From positions 1-8,186 of the forward strand of contig CAADSR010000102.1 of the NCBI GenBank assembly GCA_900751685.1: a DNA stretch of 8,186 nucleotides, given 5' to 3'. The notes under the pieces are model-generated. The model was not told the DNA's origin and searched no databases. It saw only the letters and a list, made by a program, of their open reading frames with translations. How positions within the stretch are numbered: the first letter of the stretch is position 1; each line of letters begins with the position of its first letter. Below are positions 1 to 7,185 of the stretch, piece by piece. Origin of the DNA: Clostridia bacterium. Lineage in GTDB: Bacteria > Bacillota > Clostridia > UBA1381. A program made the translations under genes and the position numbers.

Positions 1-3000
1 CCGGAGATCCCGGCGGGAGGAACTGCAACAGTAACCATGAAGGTCAATGCGGCAAGCTCACAGTGTGTGTACTATAACGATAGTACAGCCACTTTGGCAG
101 GAAGTACTTCAGAAACAATATCAACAGAGCCCAAATTGCCGTTGACAGCAGACGGGTCCACCTGGGACACTGTCAAGGTAACGCTTTCAGAAGACAATGG
201 AACCATCACAAGGACGATTTACGTTAATGACGAGGTTGCCGCTACGGATAATAAAGCTGAAATGCCAGTGTTCTGGACCTATGATTCGGCTTCTAATACG
301 AGTGTTTATTTTGATGACCTGTCTGTAACAACGCAGCAGGAATTATATCCTGATTCGGAGCTTAGGATCTCCAGTTTTGAATTTGATGGGAACAAAGCAA
401 AAGCCACCCTGCAGAATTATTCGGACCAGGATGTTTCAGCGGACCTTTATTTTGCAGTTTATAACGGGGAAAACACATTAGTATCCGTATCGAAGCAAGG
501 CGCGGAAGTTGCTGCGAAATATTATGTGGATATTGAGACGGATGAGCTGGCTGTTCCGGAAGGCGGCTATGCAAAAGCCTTCCTGTGGGATGCAAATATG
601 CAGACATATACGGAAAATATCTCTTCAGCAACTGCGGCAACTGCTTCTAATATTGCTACGCAGTATTCATCGGGAGGTGCAGGCGGTTTAGGCTCCACCA
701 TGCCGCCGGCAACTGAAGCACCTGGTTTAAATACCGAAGGGACCTATAAGGTCGTCTTTGATTATAAGCCGGGAACCTCTGTAAAATTCACGGATGCGAA
801 TGGAAATAATTTAATGACTCTGTCCAAAGAATCCGGCGGGGCTTTAAAATATCAAACCGCATCAAACGAAGTAAAATCAGTCCATTCAACCCTGACTGCT
901 TCGGAAGCGTGGTTCCATGTAGAGTTGCTCTTTGATTTTATGGCAAAGACCGTAGATATTTCTGTAATGGACTATACGAATAACGGCACGGTAAAAGCAG
1001 TTTATGCAGTCCCATTTACAGGTGTAGATGGGTTCCTAAGCAAAATGACGGTAACAAAGGGGTATTTGGATAACCTCAGGGTAAGCGAAGTCCAATATAA
1101 TATCCCAAGAAGCCTGGTTAATATCTATGCAAAGGATGCGGCTGGAAATGCGCTAGAAGGTGCAGTGGTCAGCTTAGGAGGAAAATCCCTTGTGACTGAT
1201 GGAGAAGGCCACGCGGCAATTAAGCTCAATAGCGGGGAATATAACTATTCTATTACCAAAGCTGCTTATAAGGGGGCAAAAGGGACAGTAGATGCTTCCA
1301 AGGATGCACAGATCAATGCAGTGTTAAACGAGGGTGAAAGCAGGAATGTGTATGTTTCCTACTTGTTTAACGGAGAAGTTTCCCTTGCAGATGCAAAAAT
1401 AGCAGGAACACAAAAGGAGAATACAACGTATACAGTCCCGGACGATGCAAAAGCGGATGTGACTTACACCTTCCCGTCAGACACTGAAGAAATCGTGCCT
1501 GGCTATGAAGATTACGCAGGGAAAACAATTGTATTCGAATATGATCCGGATCATTCTGATACGGTTGATGTGACCGTTGAAGAAGGGGCGGATACCTATA
1601 TTAAACTGGCTTATAAAATCAAACGCATTCCTACAGATGTAGATACAAGCATCTCCAAGATCCTATTTAGTGAGGATGGGGTTGGAAAAGCACAGTGGAG
1701 CGCTAATAATTATGAGTTTATGCAGGATGAAGAGTCCGGCGTAAAACATGCAAGCTTCAGCAATATTGGAGCAAATCCGGTCACTATCAATATTCCAAAT
1801 ACAGCAGGACAAGTGGTATTTGAATATGATATCATGTATAAGGATCTGGATTACGGCGGAAATTATTTTGGAATGACGCCATATAATGGTACCACCGCAG
1901 GACAGGGCTTTGGTCTTAGAACGTCCTCTGATAAGAACAACCAGTGGCAATGGGCTTACCGGAGCGGAGGTGACCAATACCTCCCACGTACAGAAGCAAC
2001 CTCTGATAAAGGCTACAGCTATTACTATAACTGGAGAAACCAATGGGCGCATATGATCGTGGTATGTGACGGGACCCAGCTCAAGGTGACGGCTGCAAAC
2101 AAGGATACGGGAGTTGTATATCTGCAAGACCAAGTCGTGCCTTTGGCAAACAGTGTAGGGACATCCTCAAGACCAATCAATAAAGTGGTATTTGGAAGAA
2201 GCTATGGCTCTGGTGAAGGGACGATCGGCCTGGCTAATTTTAAGGCCTATACAGTAGGTGCTGCAAGTGGATCCGTAACAGAGACAAGCGCAAGCATCAA
2301 ACCGGCCGATGAGGTTTCTTTCGGTGCTGCTTCCCATATTTCAGATATGGAAGGCGTAAACTATGATTCGAGTGCCTTGATTAAGGCGGCCTATGAGCTG
2401 CAGGATGAAGGTGGGAATGTTGTTGCTCCGGCTGGCTTCGCACTGAGCAGCAATGGCACTTTGACCACATCCCTGGATAGTTTTGATGGTGTTGCCCCTT
2501 ACTTTGTAGTCATCAAATACAATGGGGTCGTGGTAAAGAAAATTAAGCTGAACTATTTGACCAAGACCCTTGTAACGAAGGTTTATAAAGGGTTTGACCA
2601 AAGCTCAGACGGGGTGTCACCGTTCACATTGACCAGCGCAGACGGGTTCAAAGTTGAAAATGTAGATGGCACAGTAAAATATACACGTGTTGCGGGAACA
2701 GCCAACAACGATAAAATCTGGCTGGAGTGCCCAGTTTATACAGAAGCGATCGCGGATGACTTTGTGATGAAATATGATATGAAGGTCACAAGCTCTTTAT
2801 ATAAAGGATATTTGTATTTGCAGGATAATTCACGGAACAATATCATCAAAGGTGAGACCCACTTTGATGAGCCAAGAATCAAGTTCTTTGAATCAGGCTC
2901 AAGCAGTACTGTCCTTTCTTCCCTGTCAAAGACAGACTGGAATCATGGGGAGTGGTACACCTTTGAGTATGTGGGAACAAATATGTCCAATGATAAGCGG

Positions 3001-3192
3001 CAGATCGTACTCAATGTTTATAATCAAGGAGAAGAAACACCAATCTGGAGCACTACTTTTACAAGTGTAGCAAATAAATTAGATGGATTAAAATTAAGAT
3101 TCCAAGTTGCCCAAGGTTCCAGTACGGCAACTGACTCAGGGGATGAATGGTATTTTGATAACTTATATTATCAATACTATGATTATAAGTAA
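1..3192 (+). CDS. Large modular extracellular protein with repeated LamG/ConA-like beta-sandwich modules (5' end outside window)
   Basis: The frame is open from base 1, so the ATG at 37 is probably internal and the true start lies off the window; no ribosome binding site precedes it. Numbering from that ATG, I see: the end of a beta-sandwich module (to about 97, closing with YFDDLSV at 91); a CARDB/FN3-like module with KAFLWD (about 105-200); a Gly/Pro/Thr linker (211-228); a second beta-sandwich (about 230-350, YLDNLRV at 343); a carboxypeptidase-regulatory-like module (361-433); an unassigned module (434-530); a third beta-sandwich (544-741); a spacer module; and a fourth beta-sandwich (848-1051, YFDNL at 1039). 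Such modules are common in secreted carbohydrate-binding or polysaccharide-degrading proteins of Clostridia. No catalytic motif, SLH repeat or LPXTG anchor is visible; the protein ends right after the last module, so any enzyme domain, signal peptide or anchor must be N-terminal. Substrate unknown. Confidence 0.85.
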   Translation, partial: PEIPAGGTATVTMKVNAASSQCVYYNDSTATLAGSTSETISTEPKLPLTADGSTWDTVKVTLSEDNGTITRTIYVNDEVAATDNKAEMPVFWTYDSASNTSVYFDDLSVTTQQELYPDSELRISSFEFDGNKAKATLQNYSDQDVSADLYFAVYNGENTLVSVSKQGAEVAAKYYVDIETDELAVPEGGYAKAFLWDANMQTYTENISSATAATASNIATQYSSGGAGGLGSTMPPATEAPGLNTEGTYKVVFDYKPGTSVKFTDANGNNLMTLSKESGGALKYQTASNEVKSVHSTLTASEAWFHVELLFDFMAKTVDISVMDYTNNGTVKAVYAVPFTGVDGFLSKMTVTKGYLDNLRVSEVQYNIPRSLVNIYAKDAAGNALEGAVVSLGGKSLVTDGEGHAAIKLNSGEYNYSITKAAYKGAKGTVDASKDAQINAVLNEGESRNVYVSYLFNGEVSLADAKIAGTQKENTTYTVPDDAKADVTYTFPSDTEEIVPGYEDYAGKTIVFEYDPDHSDTVDVTVEEGADTYIKLAYKIKRIPTDVDTSISKILFSEDGVGKAQWSANNYEFMQDEESGVKHASFSNIGANPVTINIPNTAGQVVFEYDIMYKDLDYGGNYFGMTPYNGTTAGQGFGLRTSSDKNNQWQWAYRSGGDQYLPRTEATSDKGYSYYYNWRNQWAHMIVVCDGTQLKVTAANKDTGVVYLQDQVVPLANSVGTSSRPINKVVFGRSYGSGEGTIGLANFKAYTVGAASGSVTETSASIKPADEVSFGAASHISDMEGVNYDSSALIKAAYELQDEGGNVVAPAGFALSSNGTLTTSLDSFDGVAPYFVVIKYNGVVVKKIKLNYLTKTLVTKVYKGFDQSSDGVSPFTLTSADGFKVENVDGTVKYTRVAGTANNDKIWLECPVYTEAIADDFVMKYDMKVTSSLYKGYLYLQDNSRNNIIKGETHFDEPRIKFFESGSSSTVLSSLSKTDWNHGEWYTFEYVGTNMSNDKRQIVLNVYNQGEETPIWSTTFTSVANKLDGLKLRFQVAQGSSTATDSGDEWYFDNLYYQYYDYK

Positions 3193-3224
3193 GATGGCTT
3201 AAAGTTCTTATAAAATAAATCAAT

Positions 3225-3268
3225 CAGGCAGACAAAACTGAAATTTCAGTTTTGTCTGCCTGCTTTTT
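3225..3268 (+). terminator. Rho-independent terminator of the large modular protein gene
   Basis: A perfect 19-bp inverted repeat with no spacer (arms 3225-3243 and 3244-3262) is followed by C and five T residues. It starts 33 bp after the TAA at 3190-3192 and separates this gene from the MFS gene. The palindrome means a few central bases must form the loop. Confidence 0.93.
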
Positions 3269-3273
3269 AGGAG

Positions 3274-3302
3274 TTGATTTTGTTGGTATTATTTGATACA
3301 AT
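3274..3302 (+). promoter_or_regulatory. Sigma-A-type promoter of the MFS permease gene
   Basis: The -35 box TTGATT (3274-3279) and -10 box TACAAT (3297-3302) are 17 bp apart. A TG one base before the -10 box (3294-3295) makes it an extended -10 promoter. It lies just after the upstream terminator and 43 bp before the start codon at 3346, so the MFS gene is probably transcribed independently. Confidence 0.75.
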
Positions 3303-3345
3303 AATAAGGTTTGTTAGTTGCAAATAGAGGAAGGGGAGTAAAACA

Positions 3346-4530
3346 ATGAAAAAACAATCTTTTTTAGCCCAACTGGATGGAAAAAGCAGATATATTTTGA
3401 TTTGCTGCTTTTTTGTGTTTGCAGTAAATGGGCTGTATGCCATGATACTGGGGTCGCTGCTGCCGCTGATCAGTGCGGAATATGGGCTGAATAATACAGT
3501 CAGCGGTATGTTGTTGTCAGCGCATCAGGTAGGGAATTTGGTCGCAGGCTTTATTGCGGGGATCTTACCGGTTTATTTAGGACGGAAAAAATCAATTATT
3601 TTTTTGTGCTGTTTTGTTATCGTAGGTTTTCTGATCATGATCCTGACAGGGAACCCGGTGCTGCTGATCTTAGGATTCTTATTTACGGGACTGAGCCGTG
3701 GGAGTATTTCCAACTTTAATAATGCAGTTGTAAACGAAGTATCCAACAGCAGTCCGGCAGCATTAAACTTATTACATAGCATTTTTGCAGTAGGCGCGTT
3801 ATTAGCACCGTTTTTAGTTATCCTATGCAGGAATATAGCAGGGGATGCGGGTTGGAAAATTGCAGCAGTCACGATAGTTGTGTTAGCCTTTATCTCAATC
3901 ATTCTATTTTCTCAGATGAAAATTGACTCCGAGGTAGAGAAGAAAAGCAATGGAAAGGTATCCTATGCTTTTCTAAAATATAAACATTTCTGGATTTGTG
4001 CGGGGACCTTGTTCTTTTATTTATGCGCAGAGGCAACGATCAATGGCTGGATCGTGAAATATTTTAAAGACGCAGGGATCCTTTCGATCGGGTATGCCCA
4101 GGTGCTTGCATCACTGCTGTGGGTCGCAGTTTTAGCAGGACGGCTTACCTGTGTGTTTATTGGGGACCGGATTCCAAAAAAAATGATCCTGTTGATGACC
4201 GGGATCGGTACTGTTATTTTTTATGTTTTATTATTGGCAACACAAAATCCTGCGTTTATCACATTCAGCATCATTGGCTTAGGTTTTTGTATGGCGGGGG
4301 TCTATCCTACGACGATTGCAAATGTTGGGGATGTGATAAAATCCTATCCTATGTCCATGGGGGTGCTGCTGGTATTGGGCGGGATTGGAGCTATCATTAT
4401 GCCGGTCATCACTGGCATCCTGGCAGACCAGGTTGGATTGTTCGCAGGGATGGGTGCGATCGTATTTGCAATCCTATTGATGATGGCTTGCATTGTCTTT
4501 AATTTATTTGAAAAACCGCGGGACAAATAA
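3346..4530 (+). CDS. MFS permease, FHS (fucose permease-like) type
   Basis: A 394-residue, strongly hydrophobic protein of the length and pattern expected for a 12-helix major facilitator in the cytoplasmic membrane. The conserved loop between helices 2 and 3 appears as GFIAGILPVYLGRKK (68-82). The stretch NLLHSIFAVGALLAP (141-155) and the acidic helix with AEATINGW (228-235) resemble the FHS group, which includes fucose and other sugar permeases. A hydrophilic central loop (about 191-212) divides the two halves. The start is supported by AAGGGGAG (3331-3338) 7 bp upstream. It has its own promoter and a hairpin after its stop; a BltD-like acetyltransferase follows 66 bp later. Substrate cannot be told: sugar uptake is suggested by family, while drug or polyamine export is possible from the neighbour. 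Confidence 0.9.
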   Translation: MKKQSFLAQLDGKSRYILICCFFVFAVNGLYAMILGSLLPLISAEYGLNNTVSGMLLSAHQVGNLVAGFIAGILPVYLGRKKSIIFLCCFVIVGFLIMILTGNPVLLILGFLFTGLSRGSISNFNNAVVNEVSNSSPAALNLLHSIFAVGALLAPFLVILCRNIAGDAGWKIAAVTIVVLAFISIILFSQMKIDSEVEKKSNGKVSYAFLKYKHFWICAGTLFFYLCAEATINGWIVKYFKDAGILSIGYAQVLASLLWVAVLAGRLTCVFIGDRIPKKMILLMTGIGTVIFYVLLLATQNPAFITFSIIGLGFCMAGVYPTTIANVGDVIKSYPMSMGVLLVLGGIGAIIMPVITGILADQVGLFAGMGAIVFAILLMMACIVFNLFEKPRDK

Positions 4531-4540
4531 AAATTCATAA

Positions 4541-4567
4541 AAGAGCTGTCATCCAGCAGCTCTTTTT
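4541..4567 (+). terminator. Terminator-like hairpin between MFS and acetyltransferase genes
   Basis: An 8-bp stem, AAGAGCTG (4541-4548) with CAGCTCTT (4557-4564), encloses an 8-base loop and runs into T residues to 4567. It lies 10 bp after the MFS stop. The stem is modest, so read-through into the acetyltransferase gene is possible; I see no clear promoter in the remaining 29 bp before that gene. Confidence 0.8.
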
Positions 4568-4596
4568 CAATATGTCATAAGAAAGAAGAGATAAAA

Positions 4597-5061
4597 ATGG
4601 ATATTCAGTTTATCCCAGTAACGGCGCAAAATTATGATCAAATAATGAGGCTGCAGGTCAAAGAGAGCCAGAAAGGTTTTATTGAAAACGTACAGCAATG
4701 TTTACAGGAGGCGGAGCAGTTATCTTTGTGGCGGCCGGTAGGGATCTATGTGGATCAAAGATTAATTGGGTTTGCCATGTATGGCCTGTGGGAAAAAGAA
4801 GGGGAGAACGGCCGGGTCTGGATGGACCGTTTCCTGATCGATTGGAAGCAGCAGGGAAAGGGGTATGCTTCCGCCTGCTTTCCCTCATTGATGGAAAGGA
4901 TCAAAAAGGAATATGGATGCGGTAAGGTCTATCTTAGTGTGATAGAGCAAAATAAAACAGCAGTGCATCTTTATCAAAAATATGGCTTTAGATTTAATGG
5001 CGAGACAGACATCCATGGGGAAAAAGTAATGGTATGGGAAAAACCTCCTGCAGACCAGTGA
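4597..5061 (+). CDS. GNAT N-acetyltransferase, BltD-like (probable spermine/spermidine acetyltransferase)
   Basis: A 154-residue cytoplasmic protein of normal single-domain GNAT length. The acetyl-CoA pyrophosphate loop is QQGKGYA (85-91). The C-terminal signature NKTAVHLYQKYGF (119-131) includes Tyr126, the usual general acid. RPVGIY (46-51), GFAMYGL (58-64), GRVWMDRFLID (72-82) and FNGE...GEKVMV (133-146) match what I recall of Bacillus subtilis BltD, which acetylates spermine and spermidine with acetyl-CoA. The specific substrate is inferred from that recalled resemblance. An AGAAGAG site (4584-4590) precedes the start. In B. subtilis bltD lies beside the MFS exporter gene blt; here an MFS gene also precedes it, though of another MFS subgroup and with a hairpin between. 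The last codons lie inside the shared terminator stem. Confidence 0.88.
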   Translation: MDIQFIPVTAQNYDQIMRLQVKESQKGFIENVQQCLQEAEQLSLWRPVGIYVDQRLIGFAMYGLWEKEGENGRVWMDRFLIDWKQQGKGYASACFPSLMERIKKEYGCGKVYLSVIEQNKTAVHLYQKYGFRFNGETDIHGEKVMVWEKPPADQ

Positions 5062-5086
5062 TTGACTGGCTTGCAGGAGGTTTTTT
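5039..5086. terminator. Bidirectional terminator shared by the convergent acetyltransferase and LysR genes
   Basis: Arms AAACCTCCTGCA (5041-5052) and TGCAGGAGGTTT (5072-5083) pair over 12 bp. After a G-T wobble and one mismatch, CCAGT (5055-5059) pairs with ACTGG (5065-5069) around a 5-base loop. Six T residues follow on the + strand (5081-5086). Five A residues precede (5039-5043), giving a U tract on the - strand. The left arm is inside the acetyltransferase coding sequence, whose stop is 5059-5061, and the LysR stop is at 5085-5087. Confidence 0.92.
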
Positions 5087-5987
5087 ATTCTGCGGAAAAA
5101 ATGGATTGGTAATAGTCCATAAATGTTTTTGTGGCAAAGGATGTCAAATGATCCTTTTTTAAAACGAAACCGATTTTCCGGGAAGGGATCGGTGGAAAAA
5201 TGTTTACTGTAGTTAAACTCTGTTCCCTAAGCTGCTGAAGTGCGGCAGCTTTATATACAATGCCGAAACCGATCCCGGAAGAGACTAGTTCCACAATAAA
5301 ATTCATATTACTGGTAGAAATCTCCGGCTTTAATTCGATGCCTAAATCCTTCAAATACCGCTCATTATAGTCCCGTGCAATATTTCCTTTTTCAAGGCAA
5401 ATAAAGGTGGCCTGGTCAAAAAACTCTTTTGGGGTAAGGGCGTGGAACCGTGCCAGATAGTCCGGAGCAGCAACAACATATTCCTGGATTTTTGTCAGGG
5501 GAATAAATTCGATATTTTCAGTTTGGGCTGGAATGCTTGTAATACCTACATCCAGCTTTCCTGAAAGGACAGAATCCACAATATTATAGGACATACTATG
5601 ATCTATAATATTGACCGTAAAGCTATCGTGGGCAGTTAAAAAGTTTTTGAGGTGGGGAGAGATATAGTATTGATATAGTGTGGGGCTGATGCCCAGGTTC
5701 AAAGTCCCTCTTGTAGCTGACGTGAATTTTCTTACGGCAAGCTCTCCCTCATGAAGCTCAAAAAGCGCTGTCTTCACGTGCTGGTATAATTGTTTTCCGC
5801 TCTGCGTTAAAAACACACCTTTTGATGAACGGAAGAAGAGCGGGGTCCCCAGCAGGGTCTCAAGGCGCTTGACGGATTTACTCACAGAAGGCTGACCCGT
5901 ATAAAGTGCCTCGGCAGCATGGGAGATGCTGCCCGTTTCTGCCACCATATAAAAGATTTTGTAAAGTTCTAATGAGATATGATCCAT
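5085..5987 (-). CDS. LysR-family transcriptional regulator
   Basis: A 300-residue protein, the usual length for LysR-type regulators. The N-terminal winged helix-turn-helix spans about residues 4-62; the HTH is at about 20-41, with GQPSVSKSVKRLE (31-43) as recognition helix region, followed by TPLFFRSSKG. Residues from about 90 form the periplasmic-binding-protein-like effector domain, with LNLGISPTLYQYY and KLDVGITS as typical stretches. The start is supported by AAGGAG on the - strand (5994-5999), 6 bp upstream. It is divergent from the methyltransferase gene; LysR regulators often control such a divergent neighbour and themselves, so the methyltransferase is the likely target by context. 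The effector is unknown. Confidence 0.95.
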   Translation of the reverse strand: MDHISLELYKIFYMVAETGSISHAAEALYTGQPSVSKSVKRLETLLGTPLFFRSSKGVFLTQSGKQLYQHVKTALFELHEGELAVRKFTSATRGTLNLGISPTLYQYYISPHLKNFLTAHDSFTVNIIDHSMSYNIVDSVLSGKLDVGITSIPAQTENIEFIPLTKIQEYVVAAPDYLARFHALTPKEFFDQATFICLEKGNIARDYNERYLKDLGIELKPEISTSNMNFIVELVSSGIGFGIVYKAAALQQLREQSLTTVNIFPPIPSRKIGFVLKKDHLTSFATKTFMDYYQSIFSAE

Positions 5988-6027
5988 AATATTCTCCTTA
6001 AGAATGATTAATATATAAATAATGCAT

Positions 6028-6056
6028 TTGTATTATACTAAAGATTGTAATATAAT
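6028..6056 (+). promoter_or_regulatory. Promoter of the methyltransferase gene
   Basis: The -35 box TTGTAT (6028-6033) and the consensus -10 box TATAAT (6051-6056) are 17 bp apart, 28 bp before the ATG at 6085. The predicted transcript leader is therefore only about 20 bases, just enough for the ribosome binding site. Confidence 0.75.
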
Positions 6057-6060
6057 ACAA
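6032..6060 (-). promoter_or_regulatory. Promoter of the LysR gene, fully overlapping the divergent promoter
   Basis: On the - strand the -35 box TTGTAT (6060-6055) and the consensus -10 box TATAAT (6037-6032) are separated by 17 bp. The -10 box lies about 45 bp before the LysR start codon. It is the mirror image of the methyltransferase promoter. Confidence 0.72.
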
Positions 6061-6084
6061 GTAAAAAGTATGGAGGAATGAAAT

Positions 6085-6837
6085 ATGGAGTGGGATGCAG
6101 GATTTTATCAAAACCAACATTCTTTTGTGGCGGAATATGGAAAAAAGCTGTTTGAATATTTTCCGGAACAAAAAGGCTTGTCCGTATTGGATCTAGGCTG
6201 TGGAACGGGGATGTTATCAAAGGGGCTGGCAGATAAAGGATATCGGGTGCTGGGGATCGATGCCTCATCCCAGATGGTAGAGGCTGCCAGGAAGCGGTAT
6301 CCCGGCTTAGAGTTCAAGGTCATGGATGCCTGTGATATGCCTTGGAAAGAAGCCTTTGATGTGGTGTTTTCCAACGCAGTGTTCCACTGGATCCCAGACC
6401 AGCCGCGCCTGCTTCATCAAATTTATCAGGTACTTAACAAAGGCGGCAAATTAATTTGTGAATTTGGCGGAAAGGGGAATACACAAAAGATCCAACAGGC
6501 GTTTGCGCAGGCGATGCAACGGAAGGGATATTTATATTCCTATCAAACGGTATTTTTTTATCCATCCCCTGAGCAGTACCGGGAGCTGCTTACAGCAGCT
6601 GGATTTCATACTGAATATATGAACTGTTATGACCGTCCAACTCCTTTAAATGGCGGAAAGGAAGGATTGCGGAATTGGGTCCGGCAATTCTTAAGCACGG
6701 CGTTAGAAGCACTTCCTGAGGAAGAACAAGACGAGATTTTGAGCCAAACCCAGCAATTGCTTTTTTCTGATTTATGGGACGGCAAACAATGGGTAGCAGA
6801 TTATAAAAGGCTGCAAGTGGTAGCGCAGAAGAAATAA
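6085..6837 (+). CDS. Class I SAM-dependent methyltransferase, Tam/BioC-like
   Basis: A 250-residue cytoplasmic protein with a Rossmann-type methyltransferase fold in its first two thirds. Motif I is VLDLGCGTG (34-42); the SAM-ribose-binding acidic residue is Asp59 in GIDAS; MDACDMPW (80-87) is the adenine-contacting region; FDVVFSNAVFHW (91-102) is motif IV; and LNKGGKLICEF follows as the next strand. The SNAVFHW and GGKGN stretches resemble trans-aconitate 2-methyltransferase (Tam) and BioC-like enzymes, usually acting on small carboxylic acids. The remainder (about 150-250) is probably the substrate lid. The exact substrate cannot be assigned. GGAGG (6072-6076) sits 8 bp before the start. 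It is divergent from the LysR gene, its likely regulator, and appears monocistronic. Confidence 0.92.
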   Translation: MEWDAGFYQNQHSFVAEYGKKLFEYFPEQKGLSVLDLGCGTGMLSKGLADKGYRVLGIDASSQMVEAARKRYPGLEFKVMDACDMPWKEAFDVVFSNAVFHWIPDQPRLLHQIYQVLNKGGKLICEFGGKGNTQKIQQAFAQAMQRKGYLYSYQTVFFYPSPEQYRELLTAAGFHTEYMNCYDRPTPLNGGKEGLRNWVRQFLSTALEALPEEEQDEILSQTQQLLFSDLWDGKQWVADYKRLQVVAQKK

Positions 6838-6839
6838 AT

Positions 6840-7174
6840 GGCAGCAGATTAAAATATGGTTTTGATAGTTTAAAAATACCATTTTGTTATTGTGGAGGAT
6901 ACTATGATTTATTATACTTAAAAAAGGATAGCAAAACATATATCTTAAATTAGCAATTGAAAAGGGGGATAAATATTATATCTATGATAAATTTGCAAGA
7001 ATGCCACGATACACAGATAACACTAGCAGAAGCTCAACATACATTTATTGTTCCGATAGCCCGTGGGCAAACAAAACCATCCGAAGTGACACCATTCGCC
7101 CTCAACTCAATGATTCTGGAGCTGTTCAAAAATACAATGATTACCATATGAAAAGTTTACTTGGTTTTGATTAG
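6840..7174 (+). pseudogene. Remnant of an unrecognised protein gene: N-terminus missing and frameshifted
   Basis: Protein-like reading passes between two frames. The frame starting at 6840 reads through FDSLKIPFCYCGGYYDLLYL to a TAG at 6951-6953. The frame starting at 6932 reads LAIEKGDKYYIYDKFARMPR and later SSTYIYCSDSPWANKTIRS and DSGAVQKYNDYHMKS to a TAG at 7172-7174. The two join smoothly if one base is missing in the A run at 6947-6949. No ATG occurs in the first frame after the methyltransferase stop, so the N-terminus is also lost. The product is rich in Tyr, Ser, Asp and Asn; I do not recognise the family. Its stop overlaps the ribosome binding site of the next gene, as in an operon. 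A sequencing error is an alternative for the frameshift but not for the missing start. Confidence 0.6.
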
Positions 7175-7185
7175 GAGGTGAAAGT

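Larger units (their letters stand above)
6028..6060. repeat. Perfect inverted repeat in the divergent promoter region, candidate LysR operator
   Basis: TTGTATTATA (6028-6037) and TATAATACAA (6051-6060) are exact reverse complements separated by 13 bp. The arms contain the -10 and -35 boxes of both divergent promoters. The long AT-rich dyad is also compatible with LysR binding (T-N11-A type sites), which would let one protein-binding event affect both genes; that role is inferred. Confidence 0.7.

Noticed and set aside
1663..2133. Long open frame on the - strand inside the large modular protein gene
   Set aside because: It lies wholly antisense to a well-supported coding region, has no ribosome binding site and its translation shows no domain-like pattern.
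6851..6885. AAAATATGGT/ACCATTTT hairpin as terminator of the methyltransferase gene
   Set aside because: The stem has a bulge and a 17-base loop, is almost all A-T, and lacks a following T run. It also lies in the gene remnant.
6904..6921. GGAGG followed by ATG at 6904 as a gene start
   Set aside because: It codes only five residues before TAA and lies inside the frameshifted gene remnant, so the spacing is probably coincidental.
6957..7151. Open frame on + from a TTG at 6957
   Set aside because: The overlapping frame ending at 7172 reads as a more natural protein and its stop overlaps the next gene's ribosome binding site; this frame has neither property.
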